5,666 nucleotides of DNA from T1SED10-198M sp003554345 [NCBI: Candidatus Sumerlaeota bacterium] (lineage in GTDB: Bacteria > Sumerlaeota > T1SED10-198M): positions 1-5,666 of the forward strand of contig PWGE01000135.1 in the NCBI GenBank assembly GCA_003554345.1, read 5' to 3'. Position numbers and translations under genes: made by a program. Shown here one piece after another: positions 1 to 5,666 of the stretch (positions are counted from its first letter, which is position 1; each line of letters begins with the position of its first letter). The notes beneath the pieces are model-generated. The model was not told the DNA's origin. It ran no database searches and worked only from the letters and a program-made list of their open reading frames with translations.

Positions 1-1074
1 TCTTTCCAGGTCGGGGAATTGATTTAAGAGTGAAGTTAGTTTGTCCCTAAACAGGTAGTTATCATAAAGAAACTGAACCCGATCATGACGTTTTTTGATC
101 TTTTCTTCTTCTACCAGAGGTTCAAGAAGAATTCTTTTGAGAAGCCTGGCCCCGGGAGATGTCTGAGTGGCATTAAGTATGTTGTAAAGAGTGGCTTTGC
201 GATCATTCCCGTAGAGAGGCTGAACCAGTTCCAGGCTCCGCTGGGTCGTTTCATCAAGAGCCATGTAATCATGGCTGTAATAGTACTCTATTGTATTGAG
301 GTGACGAAGGGAACTTTTCTGGGTTTGGTCAAAATATTTTAATAATGCCGATGCGGCTGTAAAAGCAATGGGCACCTCTGGAATTCCGAATCCTTCGAGG
401 GTGGCAGTTTGAAAATGATTGCATAGGGTCTGACAGGCATCAAAGGTGGTGAAATAATGGCTTTCCAGGGGAGTGGCAATGAGTTCGTGTTTTTCCCTGA
501 AAAGGCTTGAAAAAGGAGGCCGGTTCTGAAGTTCTTCCTCTATGAGTATTTCAGCTGGTTGAATTCTAGAAATAAAGGAGCGTAGCTGTTGGTAATGGGG
601 GTCATCTTCGAATTCAACAATTTTAAACTCTCCGGTAGAAATATCTGCAAAGGCCAGCCCCACATCATTATTATCCAGGGCACATGCCATGATATAATTG
701 TTTGAGGTTTCATCAAGAAGGTTTTGCTCGGTTAATGTGCCGGCTGTGATAAGACGAACTACATCCCGGCGGACTAACCCTTTTGCAGTTCTGGGGTCTT
801 CTACCTGATCACAAATTGCCACGCGAAATCCTTTTCGGATCAGACGGGCCACATACTGTTCGTAAGAATGACAGGGAACACCTGCCATTGGTACGACATT
901 ATCCTTCCCCATAAACTTTTTTGTAAGGGTGATATCAAGGGCTCTGGAGGTGTTTATTGCATCGTCGGCAAAGGTTTCGTAAAAATCACCGACACGAAAA
1001 AAAAGAATACAGTCATTATATTCCTTTTTTATTTTTAAATACTGGGTCCAGAGAGGGGTTTCTTTTTTAGGCAT
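1..1074 (-). CDS. mutS: DNA mismatch repair protein MutS, N-terminal part (cut by window edge)
   Basis: MutS recognises base mismatches and small insertion/deletion loops in DNA and recruits MutL using its ATPase. The frame is open from the ATG at 1074 to base 1 (358 codons), so about the first 40% of a usual 850-900-residue protein is visible. The mismatch-binding domain carries GDFYE at residues 29-33, with the family's Phe-x-Glu wedge as F31 and E33. It continues with PMAGVP (62-67), AICDQ (86-90) and GLVRRDVVRLITAGT (99-113); the more usual TPGT is TAGT here. The connector domain follows, and then the start of the lever/core domain (MALDETTQRSLEL at 271-283, SPGARLLKR at 306-314). The ATPase domain lies outside the window. 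An in-frame TAA just upstream leaves no other ATG start. No clear Shine-Dalgarno site precedes it. It is the last visible gene of a leftward run, 36 bases after the FAD enzyme gene. The family call is very secure. Confidence 0.97.
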   Translation of the reverse strand, partial: MPKKETPLWTQYLKIKKEYNDCILFFRVGDFYETFADDAINTSRALDITLTKKFMGKDNVVPMAGVPCHSYEQYVARLIRKGFRVAICDQVEDPRTAKGLVRRDVVRLITAGTLTEQNLLDETSNNYIMACALDNNDVGLAFADISTGEFKIVEFEDDPHYQQLRSFISRIQPAEILIEEELQNRPPFSSLFREKHELIATPLESHYFTTFDACQTLCNHFQTATLEGFGIPEVPIAFTAASALLKYFDQTQKSSLRHLNTIEYYYSHDYMALDETTQRSLELVQPLYGNDRKATLYNILNATQTSPGARLLKRILLEPLVEEEKIKKRHDRVQFLYDNYLFRDKLTSLLNQFPDLER

Positions 1075-1086
1075 ATTTTCTGGTAT

Positions 1087-1095
1087 ATTTTAGCA
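1087..1095 (-). promoter_or_regulatory. possible extended -10 promoter element for mutS
   Basis: On the minus strand the 36-base gap before mutS reads TGCTAAAAT, matching the extended -10 pattern TGnTAtAAT with one mismatch in the hexamer. No convincing -35 box is seen 16-18 bases upstream, as is common for extended -10 promoters. Initiation about 7 bases downstream would leave only about 6 bases before the ATG, so the transcript would be nearly leaderless. That fits the missing Shine-Dalgarno site. In AT-rich sequence such a match can arise by chance. Confidence 0.3.
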
Positions 1096-1110
1096 TGTTT
1101 TTGATAATAC

Positions 1111-2541
1111 TTAATCTATGATTTTGAAACGATCAAAGGTACGGATTGTCTGAAAATACCATCGGGGCAAATCAATGATGAAACCGGAATTGTGACAATA
1201 ATCCGCGGCTCTCCATCCCATGAGAATGGCATGATCGATATTGTTATGATGAAAAAGGCCCTGTCTTCCTGTACTTATCAGGTTTGTCAGGCGACTCAGA
1301 TACTGAAATATAAGCTTGAGCTTGGCTTCAAAGATTAAGTCATATACCGGATAACAAAATGGTTCGCTATGACAGTAAGCATCCTGTATTTCTTCTTTTT
1401 GTATCAGGCCGGTTTTTTCAAGGTCTCTGGCTACCGTATCTTCTGTATTAGAATCAGGTGTTTTATCCATAGCCATTGGTATCTCACAGCAAAGCACAGT
1501 CTGATGAGGAGGGCCGATTTCTTCTGAAAATAACTTCAGATTGGAAATACGGCTGAAAATAATATCTGTCCGGGGAAAATAGTACCAACTTTTAAAGTCC
1601 TCCGGCGATCGGGAAAGAAAAATATATACGAATAATATTTTTCGAAAATTCAGAGAACGAAAACTCTGGCGAAGTTTTTTATCTTCTCTTATGAAGCGGT
1701 TATTTGTCAGATTGATCATTTCCGTAATGGGTACGGTCGAAATAACCCTCTGAGATTCATAGATGCCCTGTAGGGTGGTTACTTCCCAGTGCTGTGGTTT
1801 TCGTTTAAGCAATGATGCTTTGTTATTGAGAGAAAAACCGATATTTTTTTGCCGGCACCTCTGTTCCATTCTGTCTATCATCTGCTGCATACCCAACCGT
1901 GGATACTGGAATTCTTCTCTTACCTGAGATTCGCGTTGCCGAGAACTTAAGAGAGAACTCATTAATGCACTGAGGTTAGGAGAAGAAACTCTTTTCTTTA
2001 AAATCCATGAGGAAAGATTTTCCGGTTTCAGACCCCATACTTTCTGAGCATAGGGATAAAAGACATCTTCAGCAATACGGGAGCCAAAACGAGTCTTGAG
2101 ATAACCGGTATATGAGAATTCCTGCAGTATCTTTCCTGGACTGTTGGCGGGAATGCGCAGGTCGGATAGTTTTTGCGATAAAAAGCTTCCCATGTATTGC
2201 ATGGCACGGATCGGAGATAGGGAGAAAAGAAGGTTGGGGACCTGAAAAGGATAATTGACAAATTTATCGTGTAAATACATTGCACTGCTTCGCTTTACTG
2301 TCAGAAGTTCTTTTTTCAGCAGTTCTTTTAAATATTTTTCTACACTTTGATATGGGGTATAAAGGCGATGTGGTCCCAGATCAAGCTGCCAGTCCTTATA
2401 TGAAAGAGAACGACTTAATCCACCGGTATAAGATTCCTTTTCGAGTATGAGTATTGTGGCATCGGGTTCTTTTTGCTTTAAGCGTTCAGCACAGCTCATA
2501 CCGGTTATTCCTGCTCCCAGAATAATGTAGTCGTATCTCAT
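1111..2541 (-). CDS. FAD-dependent amine oxidase / protoporphyrinogen oxidase-like flavoprotein
   Basis: This is a complete 476-residue flavoprotein of the amine-oxidase fold, in the group usually annotated as protoporphyrinogen-oxidase-like or UDP-galactopyranose-mutase-like. The N terminus has a Rossmann FAD site: GAGITG at 9-14, the ribose-binding acidic residue E34 at the end of beta-2, and GG at 40-41 followed by R44. Further family blocks are DLGPHRLY (54-61), FYPYAQKVWGL (161-171), YPRLGMQQMIDRM (213-225), ISTVP (267-271) and the C-terminal flavin-contacting block from GRQGLF (425-430) through NNIDHAILMG (433-442). I see no signal peptide or clear membrane helix, so it is probably cytoplasmic. 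The start is supported by GGGAGG just upstream. The gene begins 10 bases after the radical SAM gene ends, so the two are very likely co-translated and may act in sequence on one substrate. The substrate is unknown. True haem-pathway HemY function is not supported by any nearby haem gene. Confidence 0.85.
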   Translation of the reverse strand: MRYDYIILGAGITGMSCAERLKQKEPDATILILEKESYTGGLSRSLSYKDWQLDLGPHRLYTPYQSVEKYLKELLKKELLTVKRSSAMYLHDKFVNYPFQVPNLLFSLSPIRAMQYMGSFLSQKLSDLRIPANSPGKILQEFSYTGYLKTRFGSRIAEDVFYPYAQKVWGLKPENLSSWILKKRVSSPNLSALMSSLLSSRQRESQVREEFQYPRLGMQQMIDRMEQRCRQKNIGFSLNNKASLLKRKPQHWEVTTLQGIYESQRVISTVPITEMINLTNNRFIREDKKLRQSFRSLNFRKILFVYIFLSRSPEDFKSWYYFPRTDIIFSRISNLKLFSEEIGPPHQTVLCCEIPMAMDKTPDSNTEDTVARDLEKTGLIQKEEIQDAYCHSEPFCYPVYDLIFEAKLKLIFQYLSRLTNLISTGRQGLFHHNNIDHAILMGWRAADYCHNSGFIIDLPRWYFQTIRTFDRFKIID

Positions 2542-2545
2542 GATT

Positions 2546-2551
2546 CCTCCC
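2546..2551 (-). promoter_or_regulatory. Shine-Dalgarno site for the FAD enzyme gene
   Basis: On the minus strand the 10 bases between the radical SAM stop codon (TAA, 2554-2552) and the ATG at 2541 read GGGAGGAATC. The GGGAGG core lies 4 bases before the start codon. It is the strongest ribosome binding site among the leftward genes and fixes the start of this CDS. Confidence 0.85.
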
Positions 2552-3913
2552 TTAATAAAATTCTTCTTCCAGTCTGTGACGATAATATTTTTTCAGATTT
2601 CGCAGGTCTTTAAAGGTAAACTGATTCCATTCGCAGGGGAGAATGGTGTTATTATGAAATAAAGGTTCTTGTTCCAGCGGATATTTGCTTATACGACAGG
2701 ATTCCTTCCATAAACTGGTGTGAGGAATGGGTGAGTATTCTGAGATATACGGTTTTGCACCATTATCCAGAACAAAGTTGATAGAACTTTTCAATTCTTC
2801 CTTCGTCTGTCCAGGATAACCTGCTAACAGAAAAACCCCTATATCTTCTGAGGAGTAGCCGGCTTCGTGTAAAAGACGTGCAGCCTGTAAAAATTCCTGA
2901 TTATCTGTTTTTTTTCCTAATTTTTTTTGCTGATTTGGTTTTGCCGTTTCGAAACCAAATCGCAAGGTTATGAAGTTGTTTTTCTGGAAAGCCTGAATAA
3001 TATGAGGTGTGATATTCTTTAGATTGACCCCGTTGGATAGGTGGAAATAAAATGAAAAATTCTGTTTTTCAACCCATTTAAGCAGGGGAAGCAGTAAATC
3101 CCCGGCATTTGAAAGCAGAGCGTCATCGTAAAAGGTGACATTTCTGATAGAAGATGTTGCAAAATGCTCGAGCTCTCTTTTGAGAAATGATAAACGTGCT
3201 TTTTGAAAACGGGGATGCAAATAAGAAGAAGCACAGTAAGTACATTTAAAAGGACAACCTGTGCTGAGAGAGAGAATTCCCAGGTCAGAACCGGGATAGA
3301 GATGCTTGGGGTAAGGCAGAGCAAGAGGATCGGGAAAAGGCATGGAAATATTCCACGACTCCTCAAAGTATTTGCGTAAAAAAGGAACCCCGGGGCCTTT
3401 ATGTACATAATGAGGAGCAAAACAGGAGCGGGCATGTGAATAACATAAAGTGGTATACAGTCCTCCCAGTATGATTGTTGCCCGGGGAAATCTTTCCTGG
3501 AGCAGCCCGACCAATTTCCGGGCTGACAGGTACCAGTACGTCATCGACGTGTGGATCAAAACAACATCTGGTGAAGGTATCGTTTCTACATATTTTTTGA
3601 TGTATGATAACGGGAGCCCATATGCAGACCACTGTCTGGAAATGTGCGAAAGGGGCTGGGGGGTAGAAATGGGATGTTTATAGTATTTGCCTGCGCCCCA
3701 GGGCGTGCGAACAGGCTTGTGTGGTAAAGCTTGAGAATGAACAGGATGAGTCATATCAAGACAGTCTAAAAAATGGTAGGGTAGGTTGTTCTGATCAAAC
3801 CAGGAGGCTATTCTTAACAACCCCAGAGGCTTTGCCCAGTAATCATATGCTGCAAAATCTTCAATCCAGGGATTTATAAGTAGAACTTGAGGAAGGGTCC
3901 TTTTCTTTATCAT
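2552..3913 (-). CDS. B12-binding-like domain radical SAM protein
   Basis: This is a complete 453-residue radical SAM enzyme. The N-terminal part (about 1-190) resembles a B12-binding Rossmann-like domain. It has a VLLINP strand (10-15), the PLGLLRIASWFD helix (29-40), DVVLIHTSMTYWY (116-128) and ATIILGG (145-151). The radical SAM core carries the cluster motif CPFKCTYC, with C220, C224 and C227 in CxxxCxxC spacing to hold the 4Fe-4S cluster that cleaves S-adenosylmethionine. Later core blocks are FYDDALL (261-267), RFGFET (318-323), GVFLLAGYPGQT (359-370) and EYSPIPHT (392-399). The classical cobalamin DxHxxG motif is not visible, so B12 binding is uncertain. The C-terminal region has two further cysteines, C406 and C427. 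The ATG overlaps the exonuclease stop codon (ATGA) without a Shine-Dalgarno site, suggesting translational coupling. The substrate is unknown. Pairing with the downstream FAD enzyme suggests modification of a small molecule, lipid or glycan precursor, which is inference. Confidence 0.88.
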   Translation of the reverse strand: MIKKRTLPQVLLINPWIEDFAAYDYWAKPLGLLRIASWFDQNNLPYHFLDCLDMTHPVHSQALPHKPVRTPWGAGKYYKHPISTPQPLSHISRQWSAYGLPLSYIKKYVETIPSPDVVLIHTSMTYWYLSARKLVGLLQERFPRATIILGGLYTTLCYSHARSCFAPHYVHKGPGVPFLRKYFEESWNISMPFPDPLALPYPKHLYPGSDLGILSLSTGCPFKCTYCASSYLHPRFQKARLSFLKRELEHFATSSIRNVTFYDDALLSNAGDLLLPLLKWVEKQNFSFYFHLSNGVNLKNITPHIIQAFQKNNFITLRFGFETAKPNQQKKLGKKTDNQEFLQAARLLHEAGYSSEDIGVFLLAGYPGQTKEELKSSINFVLDNGAKPYISEYSPIPHTSLWKESCRISKYPLEQEPLFHNNTILPCEWNQFTFKDLRNLKKYYRHRLEEEFY

Positions 3914-4701
3914 TTTGATGCAAATAATCGCAATCTTTTTAATAAGCGAAATTGAATTCTGTCAGAATAGTAGTTTTCTACCTGGTAAGTTTTCAGTGAC
4001 TTCCCGGAAGGCGTCACTAACTCCAGATAAACATTACCATTATGAAGGGTCAGGGCATCTTCACTTATGGGCAGAGAAAAAAACTGAGAAGCTTTTTTCA
4101 GGATAAAGGGGATAATATTTTCAATGTCGGGGGGTATTTTATAATGATACGTCCTGATATTGGAACGTATAAACTTGAGTGAATTTTCCTGAGAATAGAT
4201 GGTGGAAAGTATATGATGACACATCAGACAATCATTAATGGCCCGATGTCCTGGGAGGTCGAAATATCGGTGTATAGACCTGGCAATAGTGCCCAGTTTA
4301 TAATTGGGCATACCCGGTAAGTATTTCCGGGCAAGAGGCAGGGTATCTAAATATCTTACTGTAAAATTTTTGCGATAAACACGGGTATAATAATATCCCA
4401 GTATTTTCAGATCAAAACACACATTATGACCTACAAGCAAATTGTTTTCCAGGTACCGGTGAAAAAAGTCTCTGAAATAGTCAGCAAAATATGGCTTTGA
4501 CTGCAAATCTCCCGGATAGATGCCGGTTATACGAGAAACGGTTTTTTGTATTCTGGAGCGGGGCTTAAACCGTTCATTGTAATGAAAGAGTATTTTGAAC
4601 TTATCAAAAGAACAATGAAGTAAACCACACTCTACTGCATCCAGCCCGGGAAATATTGTGTGGTTGGTCTCAAAGTCAATAATGACAAAATCATGATTCA
4701 T
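3910..4701 (-). CDS. DEDDh-family 3'-5' exonuclease (DnaQ-like) with unrecognised C-terminal region
   Basis: This complete 263-residue protein belongs to the DnaQ/RNase T superfamily, whose members remove nucleotides from the 3' end of DNA or RNA using two metal ions. All five catalytic residues are visible: D9 and E11 in DFET (9-12), D97 in VGHNVCFD (90-97), and H152 and D157 in GHRAIND (151-157). Supporting family signatures are ITGI (58-61) and LDTLPLARKYLPG (118-130). The nuclease fold should end near residue 170. The remaining ~93 residues form a basic-ended region I do not recognise, possibly for substrate binding or partner contact. ATG 4701 is the first start after an in-frame stop, and no strong Shine-Dalgarno site precedes it. 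It is the first gene of the leftward run and its stop codon overlaps the radical SAM start by 4 bases. The family resembles the epsilon proofreading subunit of DNA polymerase III, but the extra domain and the context do not let me call it dnaQ. Confidence 0.85.
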   Translation of the reverse strand: MNHDFVIIDFETNHTIFPGLDAVECGLLHCSFDKFKILFHYNERFKPRSRIQKTVSRITGIYPGDLQSKPYFADYFRDFFHRYLENNLLVGHNVCFDLKILGYYYTRVYRKNFTVRYLDTLPLARKYLPGMPNYKLGTIARSIHRYFDLPGHRAINDCLMCHHILSTIYSQENSLKFIRSNIRTYHYKIPPDIENIIPFILKKASQFFSLPISEDALTLHNGNVYLELVTPSGKSLKTYQVENYYSDRIQFRLLKRLRLFASK

Positions 4702-4720
4702 AGACAGGAAATTTCTGAAT

Positions 4721-4726
4721 ATTATA
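4721..4726 (-). promoter_or_regulatory. candidate -10 box for the leftward operon
   Basis: The minus strand has a perfect TATAAT hexamer ending 19 bases before the exonuclease ATG. Transcription would start about 12-14 bases before the ATG, giving a very short leader without a Shine-Dalgarno site. The position expected for -35 (about 4744-4749) falls in a T-run on the minus strand and does not resemble TTGACA. The promoter would therefore depend on its -10 box and perhaps on the flanking T/A tract. Confidence 0.45.
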
Positions 4727-4738
4727 TGTCATATTCAT

Positions 4739-4771
4739 AAAAAAAAAAGCAGGAAAGAAAAAAGAGAAAAA
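4739..4771. repeat. A10 homopolymer within a purine-rich tract
   Basis: The plus strand has ten consecutive A at 4739-4748. A nearly pure purine stretch follows to 4771 (the only pyrimidine is C4750), with further A-runs at 4758-4763 and 4767-4771. The tract sits over the expected -35 region of the leftward promoter. Such A-tracts can bend DNA and bind RNA polymerase alpha subunits, and a run of ten is prone to replication slippage. These roles are inferred. Confidence 0.7.
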
Positions 4772-4776
4772 CTTAC

Positions 4777-4807
4777 CTCATGAGATTTTTGCAAAAGGTG
4801 ACATGTC
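4777..4807. repeat. three adjacent short palindromes, possible operator region
   Basis: Three perfect palindromes lie within 31 bases: CTCATGAG (4777-4784), TTTTGCAAAA (4787-4796) and GACATGTC (4800-4807). Their centres are 11 and 12 bases apart, close to one helical turn, so they would present similar faces of the DNA. They lie between the two divergent promoters. I do not recognise the site as any known regulator's operator, and short palindromes are common by chance in AT-rich DNA. Confidence 0.35.
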
Positions 4808-4863
4808 CCTGCATTTTGTCAAAGTTCCCGTTGTAAGCAGTCTGTTTTAAAATGATACAAAAA

Positions 4864-4872
4864 TGTTAAAAT
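4864..4872 (+). promoter_or_regulatory. candidate extended -10 promoter for lepA
   Basis: TGTTAAAAT matches the extended -10 pattern TGnTAtAAT with one mismatch in the hexamer. It would start transcription near 4879, leaving a leader of about 29 bases that includes the Shine-Dalgarno site. No good -35 box is visible upstream; TGTTTT at 4843-4848 is a poor match with 18-base spacing. Confidence 0.4.
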
Positions 4873-4895
4873 ATCTTTCTAAAAGTATTGTGAAC

Positions 4896-4900
4896 CGGAG
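4896..4900 (+). promoter_or_regulatory. Shine-Dalgarno site for lepA
   Basis: CGGAG lies 7 bases before the lepA ATG, which is ideal spacing. Together with the in-frame TGA directly touching the ATG (4905-4907), it fixes the start of lepA. Confidence 0.8.
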
Positions 4901-4907
4901 TTATTGA

Positions 4908-5666
4908 ATGAAAAAAGCATTTACCAGAAATTTTTCTATTATTGCCCATATTGATCACGGAAAGTCCACCTTAGCAGATAGAATCATACAAAAAACGGGG
5001 ACTGTGGCCGAACGCGATATGAAGGAACAATTGCTGGATACTCTAGAGCTGGAACGTGAACGCGGTATCACCATTAAAGCCCAGGCTGTAAAAGTTCTGT
5101 ACAGGGCACAGGATGGCAAAGAATACCGCTTCAACATAATCGACACACCGGGTCATGTAGATTTTTCCTATGAAGTATCGCGCAGTCTGGCGGCATGTGA
5201 AGGAGCATTGCTTCTGGTAGATGCCTCTCAGGGAGTAGAAGCTCAGACAATGGCTAATGCCCTATTAGCCCTGGATAACGACCTGGAAATTATTCCGGTT
5301 ATAAACAAAATAGATTTACCCAATGCTGATGCAGAAGGAGTGATGGAAGAGATTGAACACAGTCTGGGTTTGGATAGTACTCAGGCAGTGTTGGTGAGTG
5401 CTAAAACAGGAGAAGGGGTGGATGAGGTATTAGAAGCGATAGTAGAAAAAATACCTCCTCCGCAGGGAAATCCTGATACTTCATTACGGGCTCTTATCTT
5501 TGATTCGACCTACGACAAGTATAGAGGTGTTATTATTTATGTCAGGGTGTTCGAAGGCACTGTGGAAAAAGGTTCAGATATCCGATTCTTTTCAGGTGGA
5601 GAAGATTTCGAGGTCGATGAAGTAGGTATCTTTTCTCCGCAGATGCTTCCCACAGAAAAACTTTCA
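4908..5666 (+). CDS. lepA: Elongation factor 4 (LepA), N-terminal part (cut by window edge)
   Basis: LepA/EF4 is a ribosome-bound translational GTPase that affects elongation and 30S subunit assembly. The first 253 codons are visible of a protein usually near 600 residues. The GTPase domain is intact: G1 AHIDHGKST (13-21), switch I with RGITIKAQA (52-60) including T55, G3 DTPGH (79-83), G4 NKID (133-136) and G5 SAK (164-166). [12 protein letters not shown] is characteristic of LepA and separates it from EF-G. Domain II begins around residue 190 and continues past the window end. The start is fixed by a stop codon immediately upstream and by a well-placed Shine-Dalgarno site. It runs divergently from the exonuclease operon and shares its upstream region, which need not mean shared function. 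I see no missing key residue. Confidence 0.97.
   Translation, partial: MKKAFTRNFSIIAHIDHGKSTLADRIIQKTGTVAERDMKEQLLDTLELERERGITIKAQAVKVLYRAQDGKEYRFNIIDTPGHVDFSYEVSRSLAACEGALLLVDASQGVEAQTMANALLALDNDLEIIPVINKIDLPNADAEGVMEEIEHSLGLDSTQAVLVSAKTGEGVDEVLEAIVEKIPPPQGNPDTSLRALIFDSTYDKYRGVIIYVRVFEGTVEKGSDIRFFSGGEDFEVDEVGIFSPQMLPTEKLS

Larger units (their letters stand above)
4702..4907. other. divergent intergenic control region between the exonuclease gene and lepA
   Basis: This 206-base gene-free stretch separates two diverging genes and must carry both promoters. It is AT-rich and contains, left to right: a minus-strand TATAAT box, a run of ten A within a purine-rich stretch, three short perfect palindromes, an extended -10 box and the Shine-Dalgarno site for lepA. 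I see no small gene, tRNA, riboswitch-like fold or intrinsic terminator in it. Confidence 0.8.

Noticed and set aside
85-342. Plus-strand open frame of 85 codons
   Set aside because: It lies wholly antisense to well-conserved mutS codons and has no recognisable product or ribosome binding site.
2028-2285. Minus-strand 85-codon frame inside the FAD enzyme gene
   Set aside because: It is out of frame within a convincing gene, and its translation shows no family motif.
1111-2541. Calling the FAD enzyme HemY (haem biosynthesis)
   Set aside because: Only the general amine-oxidase fold is shared. No haem gene is nearby, and many relatives of this subgroup have other or unknown substrates.
3019-3683. 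Several open frames (3019-3435 minus, 3399-3632 minus, 3450-3683 plus) inside the radical SAM gene
   Set aside because: All overlap the conserved radical SAM coding frame and lack motifs and initiation signals. The hydrophobic look of the 138-codon frame reflects a frame shift of the real gene.
3915-4106. Plus-strand 63-codon frame antisense to the exonuclease C terminus
   Set aside because: It has no recognisable sequence and no promoter or ribosome binding site, and is explained as a shadow of the opposite gene.
4739-4771. Poly-T run on the minus strand as an intrinsic terminator
   Set aside because: No stable GC-rich stem directly precedes the T-run, and no gene ends upstream of it on that strand.
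4817-4822. Perfect TTGACA on the minus strand as a -35 box
   Set aside because: No -10-like hexamer occurs 16-18 bases downstream (the sequence there is around ACCTTT), so it is not a standard promoter.
4777-4822. SOS (LexA) operator controlling the DNA-repair genes
   Set aside because: None of the palindromes matches the LexA consensus sites I know (CTG-N10-CAG or GAAC-N4-GTTC), so an SOS link would be guesswork.
4955-5146. Minus-strand 63-codon frame inside lepA
   Set aside because: It is antisense to the conserved G1-G3 region of lepA and its sequence is a shadow.

Overview
The window is a piece of a bacterial chromosome of moderate-to-low GC content, densely packed with genes and showing no sign of mobile DNA. 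It holds four leftward genes (minus strand) and one rightward gene (plus strand) diverging from them. Two are universal bacterial housekeeping genes cut by the window edges: the N-terminal 358 residues of the mismatch-repair protein MutS (left edge, minus) and the N-terminal 253 residues of the translation GTPase LepA/EF4 (right edge, plus). I cannot assign a phylum from these fragments. Both are clearly bacterial-type, but neither gives me a safe lineage signature.

Layout, following minus-strand transcription from right to left: a DEDDh-type 3'-5' exonuclease with an extra C-terminal region (4701 to 3910); a radical SAM enzyme with an N-terminal B12-binding-like domain (3913 to 2552); an FAD-dependent amine-oxidase/protoporphyrinogen-oxidase-like enzyme (2541 to 1111); and mutS (1074 to beyond position 1). 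The first two genes overlap by 4 bases (ATGA). The second and third are 10 bases apart, with the ribosome binding site filling the gap. mutS follows after 36 bases. This spacing suggests one transcription unit, although a possible extra promoter lies just before mutS.

The 206-base region between the exonuclease gene and lepA (4702-4907) must hold two divergent promoters. It contains a TATAAT box for the leftward genes, an extended -10 box and a good Shine-Dalgarno site for lepA, a purine-rich stretch with a run of ten A, and three short perfect palindromes about one helical turn apart.

The radical SAM and FAD enzymes look like a tailoring pair acting on an unidentified small molecule or lipid/glycan intermediate. 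The exonuclease and MutS are DNA-processing proteins. Whether the four genes share a function, or the metabolic pair is merely embedded between DNA-repair genes, cannot be decided from this window. The three-gene cassette in front of mutS is the most interesting thing here. There is no CRISPR array, RNA gene, insertion sequence or convincing intrinsic terminator.
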